This document shows positions 24,647-33,590 of a stretch of 37,510 nt of DNA, piece after piece. Below the pieces are notes generated by a model, which worked only from the letters and a program-made list of their open reading frames with translations, made no database searches and had not been told where the DNA came from. This stretch comes from JABDGC01 sp964449835 (GTDB lineage: Bacteria; Pseudomonadota; Gammaproteobacteria; DSM-16500): positions 1 through 37,510 of the forward strand of contig CAYVBZ010000013.1 in the NCBI GenBank assembly GCA_964449835.1. The letters run 5' to 3'. The position numbers and the translations under genes are program-made. Within the stretch, counting starts at the first letter, position 1. Each line of letters begins with the position of its first letter.

Positions 24647-25993
24647 TTAAATATTCCAAATAAGCTGTACGCCAAGCAAGTCGATGCTGGTGCTGCTATG
24701 GCCGTTCAGGACAACGCCAGTAATCGGTGCTTGGGTCAAGGCATTCACGGCTGGAGTCGGACGAATCGGTACATTTTTAGTGAAAACATGGCCGTAGATT
24801 AAGTCTAGTGCCAGTTTTTTATTAAAATGATAGCGGCCGCCGATTTGCACCCCAAGCTTGTCTGCATCTGGGAAGTTAATGTCACGATATTGCTCTCCAG
24901 TGGGTGTCGGTTCATATTTCAGATTGCCGCGTAACATTAATTTCTCATTTACTTTGTAATGCGCGCCAACCCCGACATCGACGGTATTTCGAAAGCCTTG
25001 ATAGAGGGAGACAGGGATTGAGACATAAACGTCAGACGAATTGACTGTTCTGTAATTTTGAATATTGTAATTTCGTAATGTTGCCCATTGATCGTAAGAG
25101 AGGGTGCCCATGATGGCCCAACGCGCGTTCAGGTCGCGATAGGCGCTGAGCGTGGTGATAGGCGGCAAGACCCAGTGGAAGGTGAAGTTGTTGGTTTCAG
25201 GCAAACCGGTTGCGGGGAAGCCAGCGATGCTGCTATAGCCGCTTAAATGCATCACGATTTTGGAGCGGTAGTTCAAACCGAAACGGGTGCAATCATTGGG
25301 ACGGAACAAAGCGCCCGCGTGCCAGCCGGCTTCCCAGTCGCTTGCAGAGACAGAGGAAACAGAATCAGCTGTTGTGCCGAAGAGCGTGCTTTGAGTATTC
25401 GCATTAAAACGCTCCTGCAAGGCCAAGTAATTGAAGTCAGGGCCTGCGCCAAGAGACCATTTGTCATTAATCTTGTAGGCAATACTGGGAGCAATGTCGA
25501 TGGTTTTCGTGTATATGCGGGTCAGCTCATAACGAACAAAGGAGCTGCGACCATAATCCTCGGCGAGTCCCCAAGCAGGGACCACACTGAGACCCACGGC
25601 AAAGCGATTTTTAAAAGGAAAGGCATAATGAATGGCGGGAAGGAGGTGGCCATGGAAAGAGTTGGCGCTGCCCTGTAGGCTGGAAGATAAGGGAGAGGTG
25701 GTACAACTCGCCGGGAAGTTAGCTCCTCCCACGTTATTAGGAGCGCAAATCGTGCCTGTATAAGTCGTCCGGGTCATGAGATCAATTGCAGAGCCGACTA
25801 ACTGATGCGGAATATAGACCAGACCGGCGGCGTTATACCAGTTGGTGCCGGCGTCTTCAACCACAGCTGCTTCGCCGGAATCCGCCAAAACAGAAGCGCT
25901 TTGAAATTCCATTTTGTAGCCAGCAGCAAAGACTTGTGAAGAGGCGGCCAGCAGTAAACTGAGATGACAAAGCCGCGTGAATATTCCTTTCAT
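24647..25993 (-). CDS. FadL/OmpP1/TodX family outer-membrane transporter
   Basis: A 448-residue protein. AAGGGA lies seven bases before the ATG. A signal peptide ends at VFA^AGYKMEFQSAS, and the mature N-terminus is the classic FadL hatch pattern, with SAS-x-L-x-DSGEAAVVEDAGTNWYNAAGL in outline. The rest is alternating beta-barrel sequence closing with a C-terminal aromatic strand (LLGVQLIWNI). FadL proteins let long-chain fatty acids or other hydrophobic molecules cross the outer membrane. It is monocistronic. Confidence 0.9.
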   Translation of the reverse strand: MKGIFTRLCHLSLLLAASSQVFAAGYKMEFQSASVLADSGEAAVVEDAGTNWYNAAGLVYIPHQLVGSAIDLMTRTTYTGTICAPNNVGGANFPASCTTSPLSSSLQGSANSFHGHLLPAIHYAFPFKNRFAVGLSVVPAWGLAEDYGRSSFVRYELTRIYTKTIDIAPSIAYKINDKWSLGAGPDFNYLALQERFNANTQSTLFGTTADSVSSVSASDWEAGWHAGALFRPNDCTRFGLNYRSKIVMHLSGYSSIAGFPATGLPETNNFTFHWVLPPITTLSAYRDLNARWAIMGTLSYDQWATLRNYNIQNYRTVNSSDVYVSIPVSLYQGFRNTVDVGVGAHYKVNEKLMLRGNLKYEPTPTGEQYRDINFPDADKLGVQIGGRYHFNKKLALDLIYGHVFTKNVPIRPTPAVNALTQAPITGVVLNGHSSTSIDLLGVQLIWNI

Positions 25994-26108
25994 ATGCTTG
26001 TCCCTTAATTGAGTAATATTTTGTCTATCATTCTAGCTGTTTTTATTTTGTAATGCCACCGTCATGCAAAGAGCGGAGCGACAAGGCAGCACCCTGGTTC
26101 GACGGTTT

Positions 26109-28067
26109 CTATGCGGTTTCCGCAGGCTGTGCTAACAAGTCCTTGCTTTTCAATAAGAGTTGAGTGAAAAGTTCTGTGTTGAGGGGTTTGCTGAAGTAAT
26201 AACCCTGGATATAGTCGCAGCCTTTGGACTTTAGAAATTCCAACTGTTCCTTCGTTTCGACGCCTTCGGCCACGGTCTTGACCTTCATTTCCTTGGTCAT
26301 GGCAATGATGGCGGAAACAATGGTGATGCTATCCAGGTTAGTGGGGATGTCGCGAATAAAAGACTGATCAATTTTCAGTTTGTCGATGGAAAAGCGTTTG
26401 AGGTAGCTTAAACCCGAATACCCTGTACCAAAATCGTCAACGGACAAGCTTAAACCCATATTTTTGAACTCTTTAATCAGGTGGACCAAGGTTTCGTCCA
26501 GGATCGCGGTTTCAGTAATTTCAATTTCTAGGCAACTGCGATTGAAACTGGTCTCTTGAAGAATTTTTTCCAGGATGTCCGTGATATTTTTTTGCCGTAA
26601 CTGCTTTTCCGCGAGATTAACGGCGACGCGCAGCGAGGGAAAGCCCATTTGATGCCATTTCCCAACTTGCAGACAGGCTTCCCGAATGACCCATTCGCCA
26701 ATAGGCACAATTAATCCGGTTTCTTCCGCAAGCGGAATGAAGTTGACCGGTGAAATAAAACCATGGGCCGGGTGTTTCCAACGGAGCAAGGCTTCCATGC
26801 CGGAAATTTTTCCCGTGTGCAAATCGATCAAGGGCTGATAATTGAGTAGAAATTCATGGTTGGCCAAAGCCTTATGAAGGTCCGCTTCTAACTCCAATTG
26901 TTTTGGCAGTTGGGCCGTAATTTCCGTGCGATAAAATTCCAAATGGTTGCCGCCAAATTGCTTGGCCTGCAGCATGGCGGCATCAGAGTTGATCAAAAGA
27001 GTTTGTGCGTCCTCTCCATCGCGAGGAGCGAGACTGACACCGACACTGGCGGTCATTTTGATGCCTTTCTTTTCTAGATAAAAAGGCTCATCTAAGACGG
27101 AAAAAAGCCGTTTTAGCTTTTCGTCCGCATCGCGCATATGAAGGGGCAAGATCAGGATATTAAAAGTGTCTTTGCGCGAAATCGTAATAAAATACTGTGT
27201 TCCGCTTTTAGCGGCTTGCGCGCTTAGCGCGTTTAAGCGTTCAGCCACCAATTGAATGATCAGGTTACCCGCTTGATGTCCGTAGCCGTCGTTTAACATT
27301 TCCAAACGATTGAGTGAAAAGCAAGCGAGAGCGAAGGTGTCTTCCGTGTTTTTAATACGATTGAAGGCGGATTCAATATAGCGAGGCAGCATGCGTTGAT
27401 TGGGCAAGTTGGTCAATAAGTCATGATTGGCTTGATAGCTGACCAAGGTGTTTTCTAGTTTTAATTTGAGCGCGTCAAAGAACCAAACGGTGCTGCGGCG
27501 ATTGGCGCCCATGAGAAAGAAATAATAGGGTATACAATAAGCTGCGATGACATAATAAACCACGCTGCCTCGGGAAAGACACCAGAAAATGAGCGGCAAG
27601 AGGAGCACGGACATGGTGACGGCACAGAGCCGGAACTGTCCGATGGAACCGGTCGCATAGCCCGTCGCAACCATGAAAATACCGAGCAAACCCACAATTT
27701 GCCGGGTGAGGGCCTCCGGCAGTAAATAAATAATGGGGACCCACATGCAGGCACAGCCGGTCATCACAATAGAGTAGATTCTTTCCCAAGAATCATAGGT
27801 CAGCAGGTCTTTTCTTTTGACGAAGATAAAATAAAGTGTGGAAAGAAGTCCCATGGCCAAGTTAAAAGTAATAAACCAGTCGATGAGCAGATAGGTCGGG
27901 CTATAGTGGTAATAACCAAGAAAAACGGCGAAACTGACTGCCACACCGCTGATCGTGCCGGGCAGGCAGCCTTCATAGAGATGATTCACCAGATCAATCT
28001 TGACTTGTTTTTCAATTTGCTTTTTTTCATCAAGAGAGATCTGTTTTTGATTGACGTCCATGTCCAT
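26109..28067 (-). CDS. Membrane-bound GGDEF-EAL protein, probable c-di-GMP phosphodiesterase
   Basis: A 652-residue protein. Residues about 25-195 hold five or six membrane helices that probably sense a signal. A GGDEF domain follows (about 210-370) in which the signature is lost (ISRKDTFNILIL in place of GGDEF), so it should not make c-di-GMP. The EAL domain (about 390-640) is intact: MEALLRW, a Glu in EIEITET, SVDDFGTGYSGLSYL, KLKIDQSF, VAEGVET and IQGYYFSKPL. It should hydrolyse c-di-GMP, with the degenerate GGDEF perhaps regulatory. It ends close to the FadL gene and starts 15 bases after the decarboxylase gene stop, so co-transcription with that gene is likely. Confidence 0.88.
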   Translation of the reverse strand: MDMDVNQKQISLDEKKQIEKQVKIDLVNHLYEGCLPGTISGVAVSFAVFLGYYHYSPTYLLIDWFITFNLAMGLLSTLYFIFVKRKDLLTYDSWERIYSIVMTGCACMWVPIIYLLPEALTRQIVGLLGIFMVATGYATGSIGQFRLCAVTMSVLLLPLIFWCLSRGSVVYYVIAAYCIPYYFFLMGANRRSTVWFFDALKLKLENTLVSYQANHDLLTNLPNQRMLPRYIESAFNRIKNTEDTFALACFSLNRLEMLNDGYGHQAGNLIIQLVAERLNALSAQAAKSGTQYFITISRKDTFNILILPLHMRDADEKLKRLFSVLDEPFYLEKKGIKMTASVGVSLAPRDGEDAQTLLINSDAAMLQAKQFGGNHLEFYRTEITAQLPKQLELEADLHKALANHEFLLNYQPLIDLHTGKISGMEALLRWKHPAHGFISPVNFIPLAEETGLIVPIGEWVIREACLQVGKWHQMGFPSLRVAVNLAEKQLRQKNITDILEKILQETSFNRSCLEIEITETAILDETLVHLIKEFKNMGLSLSVDDFGTGYSGLSYLKRFSIDKLKIDQSFIRDIPTNLDSITIVSAIIAMTKEMKVKTVAEGVETKEQLEFLKSKGCDYIQGYYFSKPLNTELFTQLLLKSKDLLAQPAETA

Positions 28068-28082
28068 ATTGATTCCAGCCGC

Positions 28083-30209
28083 CTATCCTAGAGACGGACT
28101 TGGTTCAAGTATATAGCAATCGACCAGGGAAGTCAGCTTAACACCGGGTTTGATTGCTGCGAGATAAGCAACTGCATCTCCCGGCATGCCTTGGAAAGGC
28201 TTTTTGCCGTCCAGCACAAAGTCATTGAGTTTGAGGGTATTGCAAAGTTGCAGCGACTCAAAATGCTGGGCCTCTCGCGCGCTAATGGGATTGGTGAATT
28301 CTGCATAGGCCATCAGATAGCCTTTACTGATCGCATTTTTGATGGTTTCGGTATTGACCTTTTTAAACAGGCCGTGTCCCATGAGCTCTTCTTCAACAGC
28401 CGCAAGCCAGAAGTGGGCGATTTTACCTTTTATAAATTGCTTTCCTTTTAAAAAAGGTCTAGAAAGTTCATCCAGTAAAGCGAAGATCGGTTTCATTCTC
28501 GGGTAGAGCTTGGTCTGTGGTTTAAAGGGATTGGCTAGGTCCTCGGTGATGACAAAAGCAATGACAGCATTATTTTTGTTGAGGGCGACCATACTGAGAC
28601 CGTCCGTCACGGCTTTTTTCAAGACCGCTTCCGCAAAAGGCCCGAAATCATCCGGTTGAATGCCCAGATATTTAGTCGCGGGTTCGCTGAAGCAGAAAGC
28701 CTTGATAAAAAGTTCTTTGGCTGATTTGATGTGTTCCGATTTTAAAGGTGTGATGGTGTGTTCCCTGGTCATGGTTTTCATAGCTTCCTCCTGGTCTAAT
28801 TTAAGGTCATTAATAAACTGGTCAATTAATTCTTTGGTGACATTGCTGAGTACGCAAATGGTGGCATTCCCGCCAGTCAACATGAGTTGATACTTCCTGG
28901 CCATGGCCATCGAGGGCTTGGGAAAGATCACGTTGAAGTGATAGGGATAGGAAACAGCTTGCTCGCCGAATATTTTCACCAAGGCCTGGTATAAATATTT
29001 TGCGTGGTCGATATTTTCTTCGACCATCTTTTTTAATTTGTCCGTGTTTTTATCTAAACCCAAGGTGCAAAGCGCGTTATAGAACATGAGGACATTTAAG
29101 CCAGAGCGCGAACCGGTGATGGTGACATCTAAAATATCGCCGACGTAGTCAATGCTGCGTTCACTTTTTTCAAAGGCTTTTTCAAAGAAGGGCCTTCTTG
29201 CAAGCAGAATGCCGCAGGGCTGAGATAAGCCGGGATATTTGTGCGCGGAAACGGCCAAGGTGTTGACGCCAAGATATTCAAAGTAATTTGGAATATCGCC
29301 AAAGGGCTTTAAAATAGGCAGAACAAAACCAGTGAGCGCGCCGTCCATGTGAATGGTGTAAGTCGGCTTTTTCGGCGCTTCATCCAGAATTTTTTTAATT
29401 TCAGGCACGTTGTCAATGGCGCCGGTAATCGTGGTGCCGATGTTGGTCACCACAATGATTGAACTATAGGGATTTGCCTGCAGATGGAAAAGCAATTCTT
29501 TTTTGAAATTCTGCAAGTCAATGGATCCGTCTGGATTTGCGATCAAAGGACGGACATTGAGACGTAAAATTTCAGCGATTTTTGGGACCGAGTAATGGGT
29601 ATGGCCCTTTGAATAGAAGACCGTCGGCGTTAATAACTGTTGGACTTTATTTTTGTTGACGCTGATTTTGTCGCGAAGGTCGAGTATTTTTTGGAGTTGG
29701 ACCACGCGCGCTTGATAGTCGTTATTGGGAATTTTGGTCAGCGCGCTTTGCAACTCTTGCTCTTCATTGGTTTGGATCTTAATGAGGTCATCAATTTGAA
29801 TGAGCTCCGGCAGCGCGGTGTTGATTAAATTTCGCTTGGACCACCAGAGCGCTCCGAAATTGCCTTCAGTGCCGCCGGTCGTGACATAACCCCGTGCTTC
29901 GTCTTTTTGCATGCCATAAAATTTTTCGAGAATGGCAATGAGTTTTCTTTCAAAGCCTTTGACTTCCATGAGGGAGGTGAGTGAATCCTTAAAGGGATCG
30001 CCGACATTGTTCAGCAGCACATTGGCGAGACTCGAGGGCTTAATCCCCAAAATACGATTGTCCACCAAGCCTAAATAAGTCAGTAAGGAAACAGGATAGC
30101 CCATTTTATGTTGCGCTAGGGTATGAATATAAAGCAGTAAGGACTTGAGATCATCTGGAGGCGAGTTCATATTCACACGGCCAGAGGAGTGGATAAATTT
30201 TCTCCACAT
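28083..30209 (-). CDS. PLP-dependent amino-acid decarboxylase fused to GNAT acetyltransferase
   Basis: A 708-residue protein. The ATG at 30209 has GGGAG five bases upstream; longer in-frame starts to 30260 lack a site. The N-terminal part (to about residue 465) is a group II PLP decarboxylase of the histidine/glutamate type: VTTGGTEGNFGAL for phosphate binding, THYSVPK, IHMDGALTGF with the PLP-ring Asp, and Lys324 in VSAHKYPGLSQPCG forming the internal aldimine. The C-terminal part (about 470-690) resembles a GNAT fold of the arylalkylamine N-acetyltransferase type: ITPLKSEHIKSAKELFIKAF, LSMVALNKNNAVIAFVITED. A single chain could thus decarboxylate an amino acid and acetylate the amine. The actual amino acid is not readable; histidine or aromatic are guesses. 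Confidence 0.8.
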   Translation of the reverse strand: MWRKFIHSSGRVNMNSPPDDLKSLLLYIHTLAQHKMGYPVSLLTYLGLVDNRILGIKPSSLANVLLNNVGDPFKDSLTSLMEVKGFERKLIAILEKFYGMQKDEARGYVTTGGTEGNFGALWWSKRNLINTALPELIQIDDLIKIQTNEEQELQSALTKIPNNDYQARVVQLQKILDLRDKISVNKNKVQQLLTPTVFYSKGHTHYSVPKIAEILRLNVRPLIANPDGSIDLQNFKKELLFHLQANPYSSIIVVTNIGTTITGAIDNVPEIKKILDEAPKKPTYTIHMDGALTGFVLPILKPFGDIPNYFEYLGVNTLAVSAHKYPGLSQPCGILLARRPFFEKAFEKSERSIDYVGDILDVTITGSRSGLNVLMFYNALCTLGLDKNTDKLKKMVEENIDHAKYLYQALVKIFGEQAVSYPYHFNVIFPKPSMAMARKYQLMLTGGNATICVLSNVTKELIDQFINDLKLDQEEAMKTMTREHTITPLKSEHIKSAKELFIKAFCFSEPATKYLGIQPDDFGPFAEAVLKKAVTDGLSMVALNKNNAVIAFVITEDLANPFKPQTKLYPRMKPIFALLDELSRPFLKGKQFIKGKIAHFWLAAVEEELMGHGLFKKVNTETIKNAISKGYLMAYAEFTNPISAREAQHFESLQLCNTLKLNDFVLDGKKPFQGMPGDAVAYLAAIKPGVKLTSLVDCYILEPSPSLG

Positions 30210-30327
30210 AAGGACTCCCGCATGAGCAACATTCATTAATATATGATACCATATAAGCACTAGTTTAATGGCAGTCCGACTCTTTTGTTTATATAAAAAA
30301 TTGTTATAAATGAGGGGGTTAACTTCG

Positions 30328-31653
30328 ATGAATTCCGAAATGACGATGCAATTTGCCCGCTACGATAGCCTGACGGGGTTACCTAACCGCATTTTTTTTA
30401 ATGAAATCCTGAATAAAGCCCTCAACTTTGCTAAACGGCGCAATAAGATGCTTGCCGTATTAATTATTGATCTGGTCGCTTTTAAAAAACTGAACGAAAA
30501 TTATGGCCGGGAAGTGGGTGATGCTGTCCTGAAAGAAATGGGCGTGCGCTTTTCCGCTGTCTTGCGCGGGGAGGATTTGCTCGCCAAACTGGACGGCGAT
30601 CAGTTCATTATTTTGTTAAATGATATTGATAAACCCAAATTCGCAAGCTCGGTGGCGGAAAAAATACTAAAGGTTTGTTCACGTCCACTTGCGATCGGAA
30701 CGCAGTCTGCGACCCTTACGGCGAGCATTGGCATCGCTGTTTACCCTCATGATGGCGAGACCTTGAACGATTTGTTGGTCAACGCCGATGCGGCGCTGTA
30801 TCGGGCCAAAAAAGCCGGCCAGGGCGTGTATCAGTATCACGCCCAAGAAATGAATACCGAGGCGCGTGAATTTATTCAAATGGGTTCCGCTTTGCGTGCT
30901 GCGCTTGAAAAGCAGGAATTTCTTCTTTATTTCCAACCCAAGCTCAACTTGAAACAAGGGAAAATTGTGAGCGTAGAAGCTTTGATTCGGTGGGCGCACC
31001 CAAAATTAGGACTGCTTTTGCCTGATAAGTTTATGCCGGTTGCTGAGGAAATCAGCCAGAGTCTCTTGATCGGCGAATGGGTGTTGCGTGAGGTTTGCCG
31101 CATGAACAAATATTGGCAGGGCGAGGGCTATAAGCATATCACGGTTGCTGTTAATATTTCACCGAAGCAATTTTATCATCCTGAATTTCCAAAAATGCTG
31201 GCAACCGTTCTCGCGGAAACAAAATTAAATCCCAGTTATCTCGAACTTGAAATCAACGAGTCAACTGTGATGGACCGGGTAGAAGAAGCCGCCCCTATTT
31301 TTGAACAGCTCAAGTCAACTGGCGTGCGCATCGCGCTCGATCATTTCGGCGCCGGCCATACCTCAGTCAGCTTTTTGAAGAAGTTTCCGATTAACGTTGT
31401 CAAAATTGATCCGATGTTTGTGAGGGGAACGCCCTTCATTCCAAATGACACGGCCATTACCACGGCTTTTATTAACTTGGCGCATAATTTAGGTTTGGAG
31501 GTGGTCGCAGAAGGCGTTGAAACCGCAGAACAATTCGAATATTTAGCGGCGCAGAACTGTGATTTAATCCAGGGCTATTTTTTAAGCCACCCGGTGCCCG
31601 CGGATAAGGTTGTGCTGCATTTTAATAAATTGTTGGAAGATGTTTTGATCTAA
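30328..31653 (+). CDS. Cytosolic GGDEF-EAL protein with altered active sites
   Basis: A 441-residue protein without membrane segments or sensor domain. The ATG at 30328 has GAGGGGG about nine bases upstream; a further-upstream ATG (30310) does not. The GGDEF signature is changed to DGDQF (about residues 88-92), so cyclase activity is doubtful. In the EAL domain EALIRW, VNISPKQF, LEINEST, KIDPMFV and IQGYF are present. DDFGTGYS is altered to DHFGAGHT, replacing a metal-binding Asp by His, so phosphodiesterase activity is also doubtful. It may be a c-di-GMP binding or regulatory protein. It is divergent from the decarboxylase gene, with which it shares about 120 bases of upstream sequence, and its stop overlaps the next gene's stop. 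Confidence 0.85.
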   Translation: MNSEMTMQFARYDSLTGLPNRIFFNEILNKALNFAKRRNKMLAVLIIDLVAFKKLNENYGREVGDAVLKEMGVRFSAVLRGEDLLAKLDGDQFIILLNDIDKPKFASSVAEKILKVCSRPLAIGTQSATLTASIGIAVYPHDGETLNDLLVNADAALYRAKKAGQGVYQYHAQEMNTEAREFIQMGSALRAALEKQEFLLYFQPKLNLKQGKIVSVEALIRWAHPKLGLLLPDKFMPVAEEISQSLLIGEWVLREVCRMNKYWQGEGYKHITVAVNISPKQFYHPEFPKMLATVLAETKLNPSYLELEINESTVMDRVEEAAPIFEQLKSTGVRIALDHFGAGHTSVSFLKKFPINVVKIDPMFVRGTPFIPNDTAITTAFINLAHNLGLEVVAEGVETAEQFEYLAAQNCDLIQGYFLSHPVPADKVVLHFNKLLEDVLI

Positions 31654-32159
31654 GACTGTTTCCAATGCGAAGCGCCCGAATGTCCCGGCCCGTTATAAAC
31701 CTGAATGGTAATCGCCTGGATTTGATGGCTCGCCAACTCCTCTGGATCTTGCACCAATTGTTCTAAAAACCAGGAAGATAATTCTTCAATCGTGCTGTTG
31801 CTGATCGGCAAAATAACCAAATCCCGCTTTAAAAATGGAATTTTCTCCTCATGAAAATGCGCGATCCAGAACTCCCCTTGATCTTCAATACGGAGATAGC
31901 GTGACTTGCTGGGCAAAATAAAACGCCGGTCAATTTGACTCGCGAGGGTTAGAAGTTTGTTTTTATAATAACGGTAGTCAAAGTTCATGCCGTTTTCTTG
32001 CAAGAGGACCTGAAAAGAGGCGCCCAAGGAATAATTATGGCCATGTAAATCCTCTCTTTCCGTCGGGGATAAAATAGTAAAATGCCCTGCAGAAAACTGC
32101 AGTGCTTCAGGATGTAATTGCAAAGTTGCTAATCGGGTCACTTGTACTTGAACCACCAT
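31650..32159 (-). CDS. 6-pyruvoyl-tetrahydropterin synthase (PTPS/QueD) family protein lacking the catalytic Cys
   Basis: A 169-residue protein. Zinc ligands are H26 (FSAGHF), H39 and H41 (LHGHNY). In QueD and PTPS the catalytic Cys stands four residues before the HGH. Here that position is Arg35, followed by Glu36. Bacterial PTPS-III enzymes, which make 6-hydroxymethyl-dihydropterin for folate in place of FolB, carry a Glu at or next to the Cys position, so this is a better fit than QueD. The C-terminal block ITIQVYNGPGHSG is an atypical ending for the family. No strong ribosome site. It lies near, though not in one operon with, a pteridine reductase gene. Confidence in the family is high and in the exact reaction moderate. 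Confidence 0.75.
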   Translation of the reverse strand: MVVQVQVTRLATLQLHPEALQFSAGHFTILSPTEREDLHGHNYSLGASFQVLLQENGMNFDYRYYKNKLLTLASQIDRRFILPSKSRYLRIEDQGEFWIAHFHEEKIPFLKRDLVILPISNSTIEELSSWFLEQLVQDPEELASHQIQAITIQVYNGPGHSGASHWKQS

Positions 32160-32251
32160 TATTGGGCTGCAAATAATACAATAAGTCGCCCTTTCTCACC
32201 AGGCCAAATGCGATAAATAAGGTTAATTTTTAATCAAGTTAAAGAATTTAC

Positions 32252-32359
32252 CCCGCGGCTTGCCGCGGGCTCTCTAGCTAAGGGGTTTCCAAAGGGGAGT
32301 AGAGAGCTTGCTCTCGGGTCCCCTTTGGTTTCCCAGGGGGATTCATTCCCCCTGGGAAA
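32252..32359. repeat. Cluster of three consecutive perfect hairpins
   Basis: Three back-to-back inverted repeats in the 220-bp gap between two minus-strand genes: CCCGCGGC-TT-GCCGCGGG (32252-32269); a long one at 32289-32328, with outer CCAAAGGGGA/TCCCCTTTGG and inner GAGAGC-TT-GCTCTC; and a 13-bp stem at 32329-32341 / 32347-32359 with a 5-base loop. The GC-rich palindromes contrast with the AT-rich surroundings (32160-32251). They could be a dispersed repeat element or stacked terminators of the methyltransferase gene; on the minus strand TTAAC and similar sequence follow, without a long T run. Confidence 0.6.
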
Positions 32360-32382
32360 TATAGTTTGAATTTGGGTTTTGG

Positions 32383-33558
32383 CTAGAGTTCCTGTCGCTT
32401 ATCAAAGAGGGAAAATCCTTTGAGTTCTCCCTCCCAGTGTTTGGTGAAGGCCAGGGCTTTGACCAGGCTTCCCATTTCGGATGGCAGCATCAAAAGCTTC
32501 AAGGCTTGGTTTTTCTGGTATTGTTGCATGGAAGAGGGCGGCGCAGAGACAAAATCGATAATGTCGCTGCCCAAGAGGAAAGCGCTTTGCGTGGTATAAC
32601 CGGCCAAGGTCAAGTCCGATTGGACAGCAGTTTCGACCACGGTCGTAAAATCAACATGCGTGGTGATATCTTGAAGACCGGGATAAAGAAAGGGATCAGC
32701 GTGAAAACGGTGCTGAAAATAACAGCGCAAGGTCCCTTCTGTACGCTCAGGTCGATAATATTCTCGCCGCCCGCAGCCGTAATCAAAAAAAATCAACACG
32801 CCTTCCTGGAGGGTTGCAGCCAAAGTCCTAATCCAATGCGGCAAGAAAAGATTGATTTCAGAGGCATAGCCTTCCGGAAATGCGAATTCTTTGTGAAGTG
32901 CCCATACTTTTTTTTCTAATTCCGGGTCCGACGTCTTTGTTTCTTTCCAGGCTAAATGCCCGTTTTCCACGGTGACACAGCGTTCATTCACCCGCTGATT
33001 TTTGATGCGGAAACAATGTACCGGCAAAGCGTCTAAGACCTCATTGGCAAAAATAATACCGTTAAAATATTCCGGAAGCAGGTCCAACCAATGAATATTG
33101 GGAAAAAAACGGGGACAAGCCGCCTGTAAAAGTTTTTTTTGCCGTTCACGTAGTTCGGCGCTGGGTTCCAAAATAAAATAATGCGCAGGCAGGAGATCCA
33201 GTTTTTCAAGTTCAGCCAAAACATCTTTGGCAAAAGTGCCGGCCCCTGCGCCGAGTTCTAAAATATCACCATGGGGCAGCGTTTTTAAAATGCCAGCAAA
33301 TTGCCGGGCGAGGCAATAGGCAAAGATAGGAGAAATTTCAGGAGCGGTGACAAAATCTCCTTTTTTACCTAATTTATGCGAACCGGCGGAATAATACCCC
33401 AGGCCCGGGGCATAAAGCGCGAGCTCCATATAGCGGGCAAAAGAAATCTGACCGCCAGCTTCTTTAATGTCGGCCTGAATATAGGCGAGCACCGCTTCGC
33501 TCTGTTGGCGCATTTCGGGGCTGATCGGCGGGAAATGAATGGTCATCTTCGAAAGCAT
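32383..33558 (-). CDS. MidA/NDUFAF7-like SAM-dependent methyltransferase
   Basis: A 391-residue soluble protein of the Methyltransf_28 (DUF185, COG1565) family. Characteristic blocks: YMELALYAPGLGYYSAG near the start, KKGDFVTAPEISPIFAYCLA, the SAM-binding glycine loop ILELGAGAGTFAKDVL, IIFANEVLDALPV, and IFFDYGCGRREYY. The eukaryotic homologue NDUFAF7 methylates an arginine of a complex I subunit; the bacterial substrate is unknown. Two starts are possible (33558 and 33546); neither has a strong ribosome site, and the first follows AAGG by about ten bases. It is divergent from the pteridine reductase gene. Confidence 0.88.
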   Translation of the reverse strand: MLSKMTIHFPPISPEMRQQSEAVLAYIQADIKEAGGQISFARYMELALYAPGLGYYSAGSHKLGKKGDFVTAPEISPIFAYCLARQFAGILKTLPHGDILELGAGAGTFAKDVLAELEKLDLLPAHYFILEPSAELRERQKKLLQAACPRFFPNIHWLDLLPEYFNGIIFANEVLDALPVHCFRIKNQRVNERCVTVENGHLAWKETKTSDPELEKKVWALHKEFAFPEGYASEINLFLPHWIRTLAATLQEGVLIFFDYGCGRREYYRPERTEGTLRCYFQHRFHADPFLYPGLQDITTHVDFTTVVETAVQSDLTLAGYTTQSAFLLGSDIIDFVSAPPSSMQQYQKNQALKLLMLPSEMGSLVKALAFTKHWEGELKGFSLFDKRQEL

Positions 33559-33590
33559 CTTTGAGGGCCTTTTGGTATTATATACCCACT

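Noticed and set aside
24590..24650. Possible dispersed repeat with CACAAGCTCAGGATGGCC between two convergent genes
   Set aside because: It resembles ACAAGCTCAGG-type repeats seen in many genomes, but one copy in the window is not enough to call it.
31650..32159. Calling the PTPS-family gene queD
   Set aside because: The catalytic Cys four residues before HGH is Arg here, so queuosine synthesis activity is not supported.
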